Origin: Gallionellaceae bacterium
Lineage (GTDB): Bacteria > Pseudomonadota > Gammaproteobacteria > Burkholderiales > Gallionellaceae
DNA: 8,716 bases
Assembly: GCA_030690855.1 (NCBI GenBank)
Contig: JAUYFR010000180.1
Span: 1-8,716 of the forward strand
Direction: 5' to 3'
The translations under genes and the position numbers were made by a program. Below, one piece after another: positions 1-5,819 of the stretch; the first letter of the stretch is position 1; the number at the start of each line of letters is the position of its first letter. The notes beneath the pieces were generated by a model. That model was not told the DNA's origin and made no database searches. It saw only the letters and a list, made by a program, of their open reading frames with translations.

Positions 1-65
1 TCTTCCATGTTGATCACCATGCTTTGCATAATGATCGATTCAGCCTGCCATTCCCTCAGACTCAT
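1..65 (-). CDS. Possible start of a leftward gene, cut by window edge
   Basis: From an ATG at 65 the minus strand stays open to the window edge (about 21 codons, beginning MSLREWQAES). A 12-codon ORF (100-62) starting MSLK lies just upstream, and its TGA overlaps this ATG as ATGA. Neither start has a convincing Shine-Dalgarno, and I recognise no family in the few residues visible. The reading matters mainly because DNA left of about 95 is unrelated to the phosphoribosyltransferase gene that should continue there. Something else was therefore joined here, and this could be its first gene. It could equally be a chance open frame. Confidence 0.2.
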   Translation of the reverse strand, partial: MSLREWQAESIIMQSMVINME

Positions 66-94
66 CTCTTGTTGGAAATACGACCTACCTTTAG

Positions 95-475
95 ACTCAT
101 TTCATATTGGAAGAGGCTTGGGCTTCACAACCTGCACCAACTTGGGTAACATGCGTACCCTCTTTGCGCCACCCCGATCTCGTTCCGAACTTCGCAAAGC
201 GTTTAGCCTCTGCACTTGGCTTACCGTTTCATGCCGTCCTTGAAAAAACTGACAATAGGCCAGAACAAAAAACGATGGCCAACAGTACACAGCAGGCTCG
301 AAATATTGACGGTTCACTGGCATTGAGTGAGCCCGTCCCACATGGCCCAGTATTGCTGGTTGATGATATGGTTGATTCACGCTGGACGCTGACTGTATCA
401 GCATGGCTTCTACGCAAAAATGGAAGTGGCGAAGTTTGGCCGGTTGCACTCTCACAAACGGGGCACGACGAATGA
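95..475 (+). pseudogene. RecQ-type C-terminal phosphoribosyltransferase domain, 5'-truncated remnant
   Basis: The readable frame begins right after a TAG at 92-94 and has no ATG near its start; a TTG at 107 is the first start-like codon. The product (about 125 residues) has the type I phosphoribosyltransferase PRPP-binding motif in VLLVDDMVDSRWTLTV, preceded by WVTCVPSLRHPDLVP and QKTMANSTQQARN. These blocks are typical of the C-terminal domain of RecQ-family ATP-dependent helicases. No helicase motif or zinc region lies upstream, and none of the three forward frames in 1-94 resembles the expected RecQ linker, so the gene appears cut at about 95. It overlaps the dprA-like gene by ATGA (472-475), a coupled-translation layout. 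A PRTase upstream of a DprA-like protein also describes the ShosTA anti-phage/toxin-antitoxin system. A short free-standing PRTase is a less likely alternative, because the N-terminal half of the fold seems to be missing. Confidence 0.75.
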
Positions 476-1827
476 CCCCAATCCTCTCCCCTAATACACA
501 AGCAATTTTGCTTCTTACAGCACCGTTGATTGCTGGGCGTACTGGTTCTGAATCAGAATTATTAACGCCAGGCGAATACAAGAAGCTTGCGCGTCACTTG
601 CGCGACTTGCAAAAACAGCCTGCTGATCTGGTGTCTACCGAGGCCGCTGAACTGCTCCAGCAATGTCAGCCTGTCATTGAAACAGAGCGTCTAAAGCGCT
701 TGCTCGGACGAGGTTTTTTACTGAGCCAAGTAATTGAACGCTGGCAAGCCAGAGCAATTTGGGTTGTCAGCCGTGCTGATGCTGAGTATCCGCGACGCCT
801 TAAAGCCAGATTGCGCGAAGATGCACCCGCTGTGATTTACGGTTGTGGTGACATTACGCTGCTGGACTCTGGTGGTCTGGCCGTTGTCGGGTCAAGGCAT
901 GTTGATGACACCTTAGTGAGCTACACAATGTCTATTGGTAGCCTAGCTGCACGATCACATCGAACAATTGTTTCGGGCGGAGCCAAGGGTATCGATCAGG
1001 CGGCAATGAGAGGCGCCTTGGAGTCGGGCGGAATTGTCTGCGGTGTGCTTGCAGACAGTCTAGAAAAAACCTCAATGAATCGCGAACATCGCAATCTGCT
1101 CCTTGAGGGGCAGATGGTGCTCATCTCCCCCTATGATCCAAACGCAGGCTTTAACGTCGGCAATGCGATGCAACGCAACAAGTTGATTTATGCGCTGGCA
1201 GACGCTTCACTGATAGTGAGTTCAGATCTGAAAAAAGGTGGCACTTGGGCTGGCGCGGTTGAGCAATTGGATAAGCTTCGCCTTGTACCCGTTTACGTTC
1301 GCTCAACTGGTGAAAGCCAGGTGGGTCTTGAAGCTCTTAAGGCCAAGGGGGCATTGCCCTGGCCGAACCCTCAAGACAAAGACGAATTCATGGCGGCACT
1401 TGAGGTAACCAACTCCCAGGCCCAAGTCGTAGCAGAAGTTGAACAATCACTGTTTTCAGCTGAGCCTTCTAAGCCCCTCACAACGGAGATACAGGTAATT
1501 GCTGTACCGGAATCAACAACAGAGTTAGGAGGCAATTTAACCATGTCCCCAGCCAATCAAGTCGAAACCACACTTGCCGACAACCCGGTGCCTATTGCCA
1601 CTGCTGACTTAGATAGCAACAAGGTTGCCCCTGCCGATGAACTGTTTGCCGTAGTGCGCGAGCTCGTTAAAACTATACTGCTGGTCGCAAAGGATGATGC
1701 CGAAGTTGCCGAAGCCTTGAATGTATCCAAAGCTCAAGCAACTGCTTGGCTGAAGCGCCTCAAAGAGGACGGTGTGATTGAGAAGAAAGGCAAGCTCTAC
1801 ATTAAGCAGTCTGACCTATTCGGCTAA
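472..1827 (+). CDS. dprA: DprA-like DNA-processing protein with C-terminal winged helix
   Basis: This is a 451-residue DprA/Smf-family protein. Classical DprA binds single-stranded DNA and loads RecA during transformation; copies in islands are often defence or toxin-antitoxin parts. The Rossmann-like core shows AVVGSRH (GSR at 140-142) and SGGAKGID (168-175), the signature motifs. It then continues through GFNVGNAMQRNKLIYALAD and a GGTWAGA block. Residues about 300-385 are a low-complexity linker, and about 388-451 form a winged-helix domain (VAEALNVSKAQATAWLKRL). The ATG at 472 is chosen because it overlaps the upstream PRTase stop as ATGA; an in-frame ATG at 403 would lie inside that gene. 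The length exceeds the usual 360-380 residues because of the linker. The stop abuts the convergent ssb stop. PRTase pairing and the accessory setting favour a defence role (ShosA-like) over natural competence. That role is inference; the family call is secure. Confidence 0.93.
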   Translation: MTPILSPNTQAILLLTAPLIAGRTGSESELLTPGEYKKLARHLRDLQKQPADLVSTEAAELLQQCQPVIETERLKRLLGRGFLLSQVIERWQARAIWVVSRADAEYPRRLKARLREDAPAVIYGCGDITLLDSGGLAVVGSRHVDDTLVSYTMSIGSLAARSHRTIVSGGAKGIDQAAMRGALESGGIVCGVLADSLEKTSMNREHRNLLLEGQMVLISPYDPNAGFNVGNAMQRNKLIYALADASLIVSSDLKKGGTWAGAVEQLDKLRLVPVYVRSTGESQVGLEALKAKGALPWPNPQDKDEFMAALEVTNSQAQVVAEVEQSLFSAEPSKPLTTEIQVIAVPESTTELGGNLTMSPANQVETTLADNPVPIATADLDSNKVAPADELFAVVRELVKTILLVAKDDAEVAEALNVSKAQATAWLKRLKEDGVIEKKGKLYIKQSDLFG

Positions 1828-2286
1828 TCAAAACGGATAAGGATCATCCTTGTCGGCCCAGGAGCCAGTGCTGCTGACACCGCTGCCAAACGGAATATCA
1901 AAATCTTCCTCTTGTTTCGGCGGCTGGGCGATAGATTGAGTTGCTTGGCCACCAGCAGATTTCCCGCCGAGCATAGTCATCTCATTGACGATGATTTCGG
2001 TGGTGTACCGATCCTGCCCTTCTTTAGTTTGCCATTTCCGCGTCTGAATTTTACCCTCGACATAGATCATCGAACCCTTAGTGAGATATTGCCCCGCAAT
2101 CTCTGCAAGCCGCCGGTAGAAAACCAAATTGTGCCACTCGGTTTTTTCCTGCTTTTGGCCAGACTTATCTTTGTAGTTTTCGGAAGTGGCCAGAGTGACG
2201 TTCGCCACCGACTCACCGCTGGTCATTTTTTTGACTTCAGGATCCTTTCCTAAACGTCCGACCAAAATTACTTTATTTACTGACAT
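1828..2286 (-). CDS. ssb: Single-stranded DNA-binding protein (accessory SSB)
   Basis: The 152-residue product is a bacterial SSB. It coats single-stranded DNA and recruits replication and repair partners through its C-terminal tip. The OB fold spans about residues 1-108, starting MSVNKVILVGRLGKDPEV, with aromatics Y38, W51 and W85 at the positions of E. coli W40, W54 and W88. A short Gly/Gln linker leads to an acidic tip DDPYPF, a variant of DDDIPF. I start at the ATG at 2286 rather than the preceding TTG (2289) because AAGGA lies about 7 nt upstream of it. The gene converges on dprA with no intergenic base, so no terminator separates them. Beside dprA and a mobile-element toxin-antitoxin-like pair it is probably an element-borne second copy rather than the chromosomal ssb. 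That is inference from context, since no uvrA or other usual neighbour is visible. Confidence 0.96.
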   Translation of the reverse strand: MSVNKVILVGRLGKDPEVKKMTSGESVANVTLATSENYKDKSGQKQEKTEWHNLVFYRRLAEIAGQYLTKGSMIYVEGKIQTRKWQTKEGQDRYTTEIIVNEMTMLGGKSAGGQATQSIAQPPKQEEDFDIPFGSGVSSTGSWADKDDPYPF

Positions 2287-2361
2287 CAACTTTCCTTTCT
2301 AATTACCGTATAGCTAGAGCCGCATCTTCATCGGCGGAGTTAATTTTGAAATTGCCCAGCT

Positions 2362-2943
2362 TCAGTTTCTGGCGAAGTGAATTAGGGGTTCGAATTGCCC
2401 CTGGTCTGCGGCTCGTAGTGCAACGAGGTAACGATTGCGAACATCGCCAGGCGTTGCCAAAGATGCACCACCCCAAGTAAATCTGGGCTGTCCAAGTTGC
2501 ATGACGAGCATGTCAGCCATCAAACGCGCGTGACGTCCATTGCCGTTAGGAAACGCGTGAATCCAAACCAACTGATGATGGAATCGCACAGCCATCTCGT
2601 CAGGACCAAATACTTTGTGTTCAATCTGGTACTGAGTGTTCTCAAGCAAGTTACGCATCCTCACCGCGACTTGGGTCCAGTCAACGCCGATGTTTTTATT
2701 GCTAGACCGGAATGTGCCAGCCCATCGCCAAGTCTTATCGAACATCCTGCGGTGCAATTCACGAACAAAGCCTTCATCGAGTAAGTTGCGTTTTTTCTGG
2801 CGTGAAGCCCAATGAGCTCCCTGCAAAATATTTGCCTCCTCCCAAGCATTTAGATCTGCCTGAGTGGTGATGTGTGTCGGCACGAGTCCGGCAGCCTCGT
2901 CAGGATCAAGCGGGGTGGCTCCTGCTGCGTATTGAAATTCCAT
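2362..2943 (-). CDS. Mobile mystery protein B, Fic-domain protein
   Basis: The 193-residue protein matches the mobile mystery protein B family, Fic-fold enzymes that accompany mobile mystery protein A. Fic proteins usually transfer AMP or another nucleotide monophosphate to a hydroxyl side chain of a target. The active-site loop HAFPNGNGRHAR (129-140) follows the pattern HPFxxGNGRxxR with catalytic His129 and the Gly-Asn-Gly-Arg anion hole; the usual second-position Pro is Ala here, and Asn133 stands where Asp/Glu is common in AMPylators. N-terminal conserved parts such as LNAWEEANIL (31-40) and the WRWAGTFR block (72-79) are intact, and the length is normal. The start at 2943 has GGTGAGG about 9 nt upstream, and that site overlaps the stop of protein A. 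The two genes are 10 nt apart and clearly one operon. A toxin role with A as controller is plausible; the target is unknown. Confidence 0.93.
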   Translation of the reverse strand: MEFQYAAGATPLDPDEAAGLVPTHITTQADLNAWEEANILQGAHWASRQKKRNLLDEGFVRELHRRMFDKTWRWAGTFRSSNKNIGVDWTQVAVRMRNLLENTQYQIEHKVFGPDEMAVRFHHQLVWIHAFPNGNGRHARLMADMLVMQLGQPRFTWGGASLATPGDVRNRYLVALRAADQGQFEPLIHFARN

Positions 2944-2953
2944 TAGTAGCGCC

Positions 2954-3412
2954 TCACCACAACTCTCTGCGCGAGCCGTCGAGTATTTCTTTAGCCAGCA
3001 ATTCTATTTGAACATCACTCAATGAGCCTTTTACCAACTGGTCTTCCAGCGACATAGAGTGCGAAACTGGACGTATGCGTTCACGGGCTACCTCTGTAGC
3101 CCTATCCTGCAAGCGCTGCTCCAGTGATGTTCGAGGGACAAGTGCGTACTGCAATTCACAATCAAGTGCTTGAGCAAGTTTGCGCAAGCTAGCGAGTGTG
3201 ATTGCATCATTGGCTTCAGCCTTTTCTAGTTTGCGAACACCCGCTGGTGACATTCCTAAGCGTCGTGCAAATGCCGCTGCCGACATTCCTAGCGCATCAC
3301 GGATGGCATGTACCCAGCCTGCCTGTGGGCGCGCAGGAAGAACGCTCGCCCGCCAGTTAGCGAGTAGCGTGTCCATTTGTCGCAGTTGAAGTTCTCGAAA
3401 TCGCTTATTCAT
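2954..3412 (-). CDS. Mobile mystery protein A, XRE-type DNA-binding regulator
   Basis: The 152-residue protein matches mobile mystery protein A, the partner always found directly upstream of the Fic protein B. Residues about 35-93 are a Cro/C1-type helix-turn-helix (IRDALGMSAAAFARRLGMS followed by PAGVRKLEKAE), which suggests an autoregulator and possible antitoxin. I choose the ATG at 3412 (MNKRFRELQL), which gives the usual family length. An earlier in-frame ATG at 3463 would place the start between two CCTATAGG palindromes that look like operators, so it is probably not used. The Shine-Dalgarno before 3412 is weak. It is the first gene of the two-gene operon with protein B. The C-terminal 50 residues, rich in charged helices, may contact the Fic partner; this is not shown by the sequence. 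Confidence 0.92.
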   Translation of the reverse strand: MNKRFRELQLRQMDTLLANWRASVLPARPQAGWVHAIRDALGMSAAAFARRLGMSPAGVRKLEKAEANDAITLASLRKLAQALDCELQYALVPRTSLEQRLQDRATEVARERIRPVSHSMSLEDQLVKGSLSDVQIELLAKEILDGSRRELW

Positions 3413-3449
3413 GATACTCAAAGGTTCTGTTGTGTGATGCAAATCGTAA

Positions 3450-3494
3450 CCTATAGGATTCATAAAAGCAATATATATAAAACCTATAGGTTTT
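3450..3494 (-). promoter_or_regulatory. Two CCTATAGG operator palindromes of the mobile mystery operon
   Basis: CCTATAGG occurs at 3450-3457 and again at 3483-3490. The second copy sits inside a perfect 16-bp palindrome AAAACCTATAGGTTTT (3479-3494). The centres are 33 bp apart, three helical turns, with an AT-rich stretch (ATATATATAA, 3471-3480) between them where a -10 element such as TATATT on the minus strand could lie. The position just upstream of the XRE regulator and the symmetric spacing fit cooperative binding by dimers of mobile mystery protein A. No clear -35 was found, so the exact promoter is open. Confidence 0.65.
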
Positions 3495-3626
3495 GTTTAA
3501 ATCTTTAAGAATGAACTCAAAGGTTGGGCTTATCTCTTTTTTAGGTGGCCTAAGTCAATTATTCAAGTCCCATATGGATTTCGTCAATATGGGAAAGTTT
3601 CATGAAGAACAAGCAATGCATAGCGT

Positions 3627-3908
3627 GTGGTCAGAGTGACAAAAGCATCTGGCGATCAAGGGATTGATGTAGTCGCCAGCCTTGGTAATGTCAAAGCAGT
3701 TTTTCAATGCAAGAAATACTCGCAACCTGTGGGTAATGCGGCGGTTCAAGAGATATTCGCAGGGAAACAACATGAGCAAGCGCATGTGGCAGCCGTGGTG
3801 AGCAATGCTACTTATACGCCATCGGCAAAACAGCTAGCTACAACCACAGGTGTCCATTTGTTGCATTTTAGCGAGTTGCCTGAGTTTGCAAATCGGATAG
3901 GCGCATAA
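3627..3908 (+). pseudogene. Mrr-type restriction endonuclease catalytic domain, N-terminally truncated
   Basis: From a GTG at 3627 the frame gives 93 residues that match the Mrr_cat nuclease fold: GDQGID (Asp14), then QCKK (Gln27-x-Lys29), the D...QxK catalytic core, then AAVVSNATYTPSAKQLA and a C-terminal VHLLHF strand. Mrr-type enzymes cut foreign or modified DNA. A TAG at 3621 closes the frame upstream, and the first helix of the fold (usually FExLVAxLLxxxGY) and any DNA-recognition domain are missing. The catalytic residues are intact but the protein is far below the usual 280-320 residues, so I call it a remnant. A 22-codon ORF in another frame (3602-3667) overlaps the break and carries CIACG, a zinc-ribbon-like start. 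This may be the beginning of another gene fused by deletion. Confidence 0.8.
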
Positions 3909-4299
3909 CGATGGCGGGCATCGGGGTGGGCTTCACAAGTGAGCATGAAAAGCATTGACGCTGAAACGTGCGAGCCATTAGCGATTGAGCATGGCGGGGA
4001 ATAGGTGTAGTGCTGCGCCGCCTTGTTGAAATTTATGACGGAGAATCATGGGACTACTATTCCTAATCATCTTCATCTACATATTATGGGACGAATTAAA
4101 ACATAGAAGGTAGATTCAATCCGCCCCCCTCCCTACCCATCGCGCCCAAACATTAAGGTCGCGCAATATTTTTTTCTAAAATTCGTATAGGCCGATGCTA
4201 GAGAGATTAGCTGGGGTGGGCGACTGATAGCCACAAACCTGCCTTGATTGAAAAAGAGTGGTTACAAAATAGTTACAAGTCAAAAACTGAACATCAAAT
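3909..4299. other. Gene-poor interval between the Mrr remnant and the tRNA-Phe att site
   Basis: No conserved gene was found in these 391 bases. They hold a possible 21-codon hydrophobic ORF (listed separately), a degenerate inverted pair AACGATGGCGG (3905-3915) and CCGCCTTGTT (4018-4027) that vaguely recalls the ends of an integron attC site, and two GTTAC boxes 11 bp apart (4261-4276). Otherwise the DNA is low-coding and probably debris from successive insertions. Confidence 0.4.
4048..4113 (+). CDS. Possible 21-residue hydrophobic membrane peptide
   Basis: ATG at 4048 is preceded by GGAG (4040-4043, 4-nt spacer) and opens a 21-residue frame. The residues after Met-Gly are almost all Leu, Ile, Phe and Tyr (LLFLIIFIYILW, 3-14), and the end is charged, DELKHRR (15-21). 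That pattern fits a single short membrane segment with a cytoplasmic basic tail, as in small stress membrane proteins or type I toxins. No antisense RNA promoter was identified, and another short ORF (4035-4106) overlaps in a different frame. I do not recognise a family. It is listed because the composition is hard to obtain by chance next to a ribosome-binding site, but it is unproven. Confidence 0.3.
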   Translation: MGLLFLIIFIYILWDELKHRR

Positions 4300-4328
4300 A
4301 AAAAAAGACCTGCATCACTGCAAGTCTT
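4300..4328 (-). terminator. Rho-independent terminator downstream of tRNA-Phe 3' end
   Basis: AAGACTTGCA and TGCAGGTCTT on the minus strand form a 10-bp stem with a GTGA loop (one G-T pair) and run into seven T residues. It starts only 9 nt after the CCA of the tRNA-Phe fragment, so it is the natural tRNA terminator or a copy carried with the attachment site. Confidence 0.8.
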
Positions 4329-4336
4329 GATTTATT

Positions 4337-4383
4337 TGGTGGCCCGGGGCGGAATCGAACCACCGACACAAGGATTTTCAATC
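4337..4383 (-). other. Attachment site: 3' half of tRNA-Phe(GAA)
   Basis: Read on the minus strand, 47 bp match the 3' part of tRNA-Phe: anticodon loop with GAA in GATTGAAAATCC, variable loop, T arm (GGTGG, TTCGATT, CCGCC pairing correctly), acceptor strand CCGGGCC and encoded ACCA. Beyond 4383 the sequence leaves the tRNA: the 5' anticodon strand no longer pairs and there is no D arm. This is a partial gene, not a functional tRNA. Such a cut at the anticodon is where P4-type tyrosine integrases cross over. The integrase gene 180 bp to the right makes this the att end of an element. If that element lies to the right, an intact tRNA-Phe on the minus strand should border its far end. Confidence 0.87.
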
Positions 4384-4396
4384 TCTAGTTCCAATG

Positions 4397-4498
4397 ATTG
4401 ACCAATATTGATGAAAGTTGATAAATATATATACAACAACGAGTTATGCAAACTTTGGCTTGATTAAGATTGACTGAATTGTACCTAAATTGACCAAT
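4397..4498 (+). repeat. ATTGACCAAT repeats, candidate integrase arm sites
   Basis: ATTGACCAAT occurs exactly at 4397-4406 and 4489-4498, with a relaxed copy ATTGACTGAAT at 4469-4479, all in direct orientation between the tRNA core and the integrase start. Arm-type binding sites of tyrosine integrases are short direct repeats in just this position. The assignment is positional. Confidence 0.4.
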
Positions 4499-4501
4499 TA
4501 T

Positions 4502-4534
4502 GTAACCCCGGCGTAACCCCGGATTCGGTATAAT
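4502..4534 (+). promoter_or_regulatory. Integrase promoter -10 with tandem GTAACCCCGG repeats
   Basis: A perfect TATAAT (4529-4534) lies 28 bp before the integrase ATG. At the -35 spacing there is no TTGACA-like hexamer. Instead two direct repeats GTAACCCCGG (4502-4511, 4513-4522; 11-bp period, same DNA face) cover the place where the -35 should be. This suggests control by a bound protein, perhaps the integrase itself, although the binder is unknown. Confidence 0.55.
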
Positions 4535-4561
4535 CCCCCCATCCTTCTTGGGGTACATGCC

Positions 4562-5800
4562 ATGACCAACATATTCAACTTCACCAAAGCCAATCTGGAA
4601 GCCTTGCCTTCCCCAACTTCCGGTAGAGCAGAATATCAAGATGCAAAAACGCCAGGACTAAAACTTAGAGTTACACAGTCAGGGGCAAAAACATTCTCGG
4701 TGGTGAAGCGAGTCAAGGGTGGTCAGCCACTTCGAGTAACGCTCAGTCGATTCCCTGAGATGTCTATTGAGCAGGCCAGAAGACAGGCCGCAGTTATTCT
4801 TGCAGAGATTGCAGAGGGCGGAAATCCATCTGAAGTTAAGCGTGCCCTAAAAGGGGAGTTCACATTTGCCGATCTTTTTGCGCGCTATTTAAAGGATCAT
4901 GCTTACGTTCACAAAAGAACTGGCAAAACGGATGAGCAGCGCTATAAACAATATTTAGAAAAGCCGCTTGGCAAGAAGAAACTCTCCGCCATTACCAAAG
5001 ATGAGATCACCAAAATCCATAGCAAAATTACTGCTGACGGACATCCCACTGTTGCTAATCGTGTACTTGCCGTTCTTTCCAGCGTATTTAACCGTGGAAT
5101 TCAATGGAGTGTCACCCAGACCAACCCATGCGAAAAGATTAAGCGTAACGAAGAGGTTAGCCGAGATCGGTTTATACAGCATGACGAATTGACTAGATTT
5201 TTTGACGCACTACAAATCGAACCAAATATCACCATCCGCGATTACATTTGGCTTTCATTGCTCACCGGAGCAAGGAGGACGAATGTACTCAGTATGCAGT
5301 GGTCAGAAATCAGCCTTCATGAGGGCACTTGGCGAATCCCAATGACCAAAAATGGTACGCCCCAACTTGTCCCACTATCGCCCGCAGCCCTTGAGTTACT
5401 AAAAAGTAGGCGGAAGTTTATTGACGAATCAGTGCCCTTTGTATTTCCAAGCATTGGAGTTACTGGCCATCTTGTTGAGCCGCGAAAAGGGTGGGAAAGA
5501 CTTTTGGTGGAAGCAGGACTTACTAATCTACGCATTCACGACCTAAGAAGAACGATGGGAAGCTGGCAAGCAAAAACAGGCGCTTCACTATCAGTTATCG
5601 GTAAAAGCCTAAATCATAAATCAGTACAGACAACGGCCATCTACGCTCGCTTAGATATTGATCCAATCAGGGATTCAATGAACACGGCCACGGATGCTAT
5701 GCTGAAGGCTGGCGGTATAACGAAGGCAAAGCCGCGCAAACCTTCAGCGCCTAAGCCGAAAACGGCAAAGCCCACGACTGCTGGAAGAGTGGCGAAGTAA
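4562..5800 (+). CDS. int: P4-type tyrosine integrase
   Basis: The 412-residue site-specific recombinase integrates and excises the element at tRNA-Phe. The N-terminal 90 residues are the arm-binding DUF4102-like domain (AKTPGLKLRVTQSGAKTFSV), about 100-195 the SAM-like core-binding domain, and about 205-380 the catalytic domain. All active-site residues are present: Arg238 in TGARRTNVL, Lys263 in MTKNGTPQLVPLS, His326 and Arg329 in IHDLRRT, His352 in LNHKS and nucleophile Tyr361 in TAIYARL. The tail from about 390 is unusually rich in Lys, Pro and Ala (KAKPRKPSAPKPKTAKP). GGGG lies 8 nt before the ATG. The gene starts 178 bp right of the tRNA fragment and reads into the element. It converges on the sigma factor gene with only 19 bp between stops and no visible terminator. 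No frameshift is present, so the enzyme should be active. Confidence 0.97.
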   Translation: MTNIFNFTKANLEALPSPTSGRAEYQDAKTPGLKLRVTQSGAKTFSVVKRVKGGQPLRVTLSRFPEMSIEQARRQAAVILAEIAEGGNPSEVKRALKGEFTFADLFARYLKDHAYVHKRTGKTDEQRYKQYLEKPLGKKKLSAITKDEITKIHSKITADGHPTVANRVLAVLSSVFNRGIQWSVTQTNPCEKIKRNEEVSRDRFIQHDELTRFFDALQIEPNITIRDYIWLSLLTGARRTNVLSMQWSEISLHEGTWRIPMTKNGTPQLVPLSPAALELLKSRRKFIDESVPFVFPSIGVTGHLVEPRKGWERLLVEAGLTNLRIHDLRRTMGSWQAKTGASLSVIGKSLNHKSVQTTAIYARLDIDPIRDSMNTATDAMLKAGGITKAKPRKPSAPKPKTAKPTTAGRVAK

Positions 5801-5819
5801 CTTTCCGCCAAGTTCTAAC

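Noticed and set aside
403..471. Upstream in-frame start of the dprA-like gene at 403
   Set aside because: It would extend deep into the PRTase frame; the ATGA overlap at 472 is the normal coupled arrangement and fits the family start.
2323..2332. GCCGATGA on the minus strand upstream of ssb as a sigma-28 -10 element
   Set aside because: No TAAA at the required 15-bp spacing upstream.
3100..3130. SMSLED in mobile mystery protein A as an inhibitory S/TxxxE(G/N) Fic motif
   Set aside because: The residue after Glu is Asp rather than Gly or Asn and the surrounding helix does not resemble known Fic antitoxins.
2954..3463. Earlier start of mobile mystery protein A at 3463
   Set aside because: It lies between the two operator palindromes and adds 17 residues beyond the family's usual length.
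3511..3639. 42-codon forward ORF starting at 3511
   Set aside because: No Shine-Dalgarno, no recognisable features, and it overlaps the Mrr remnant out of frame; treated as chance.
4337..4383. Functional tRNA gene
   Set aside because: Only the 3' half is present; the D arm, 5' acceptor strand and a pairing 5' anticodon strand are missing.
4535..4553. C-run (4535-4540) and GGGG (4550-4553) as an RNA hairpin hiding the integrase ribosome-binding site
   Set aside because: With the TATAAT at 4529-4534 transcription should start near 4541, so the C-run would not be in the message.
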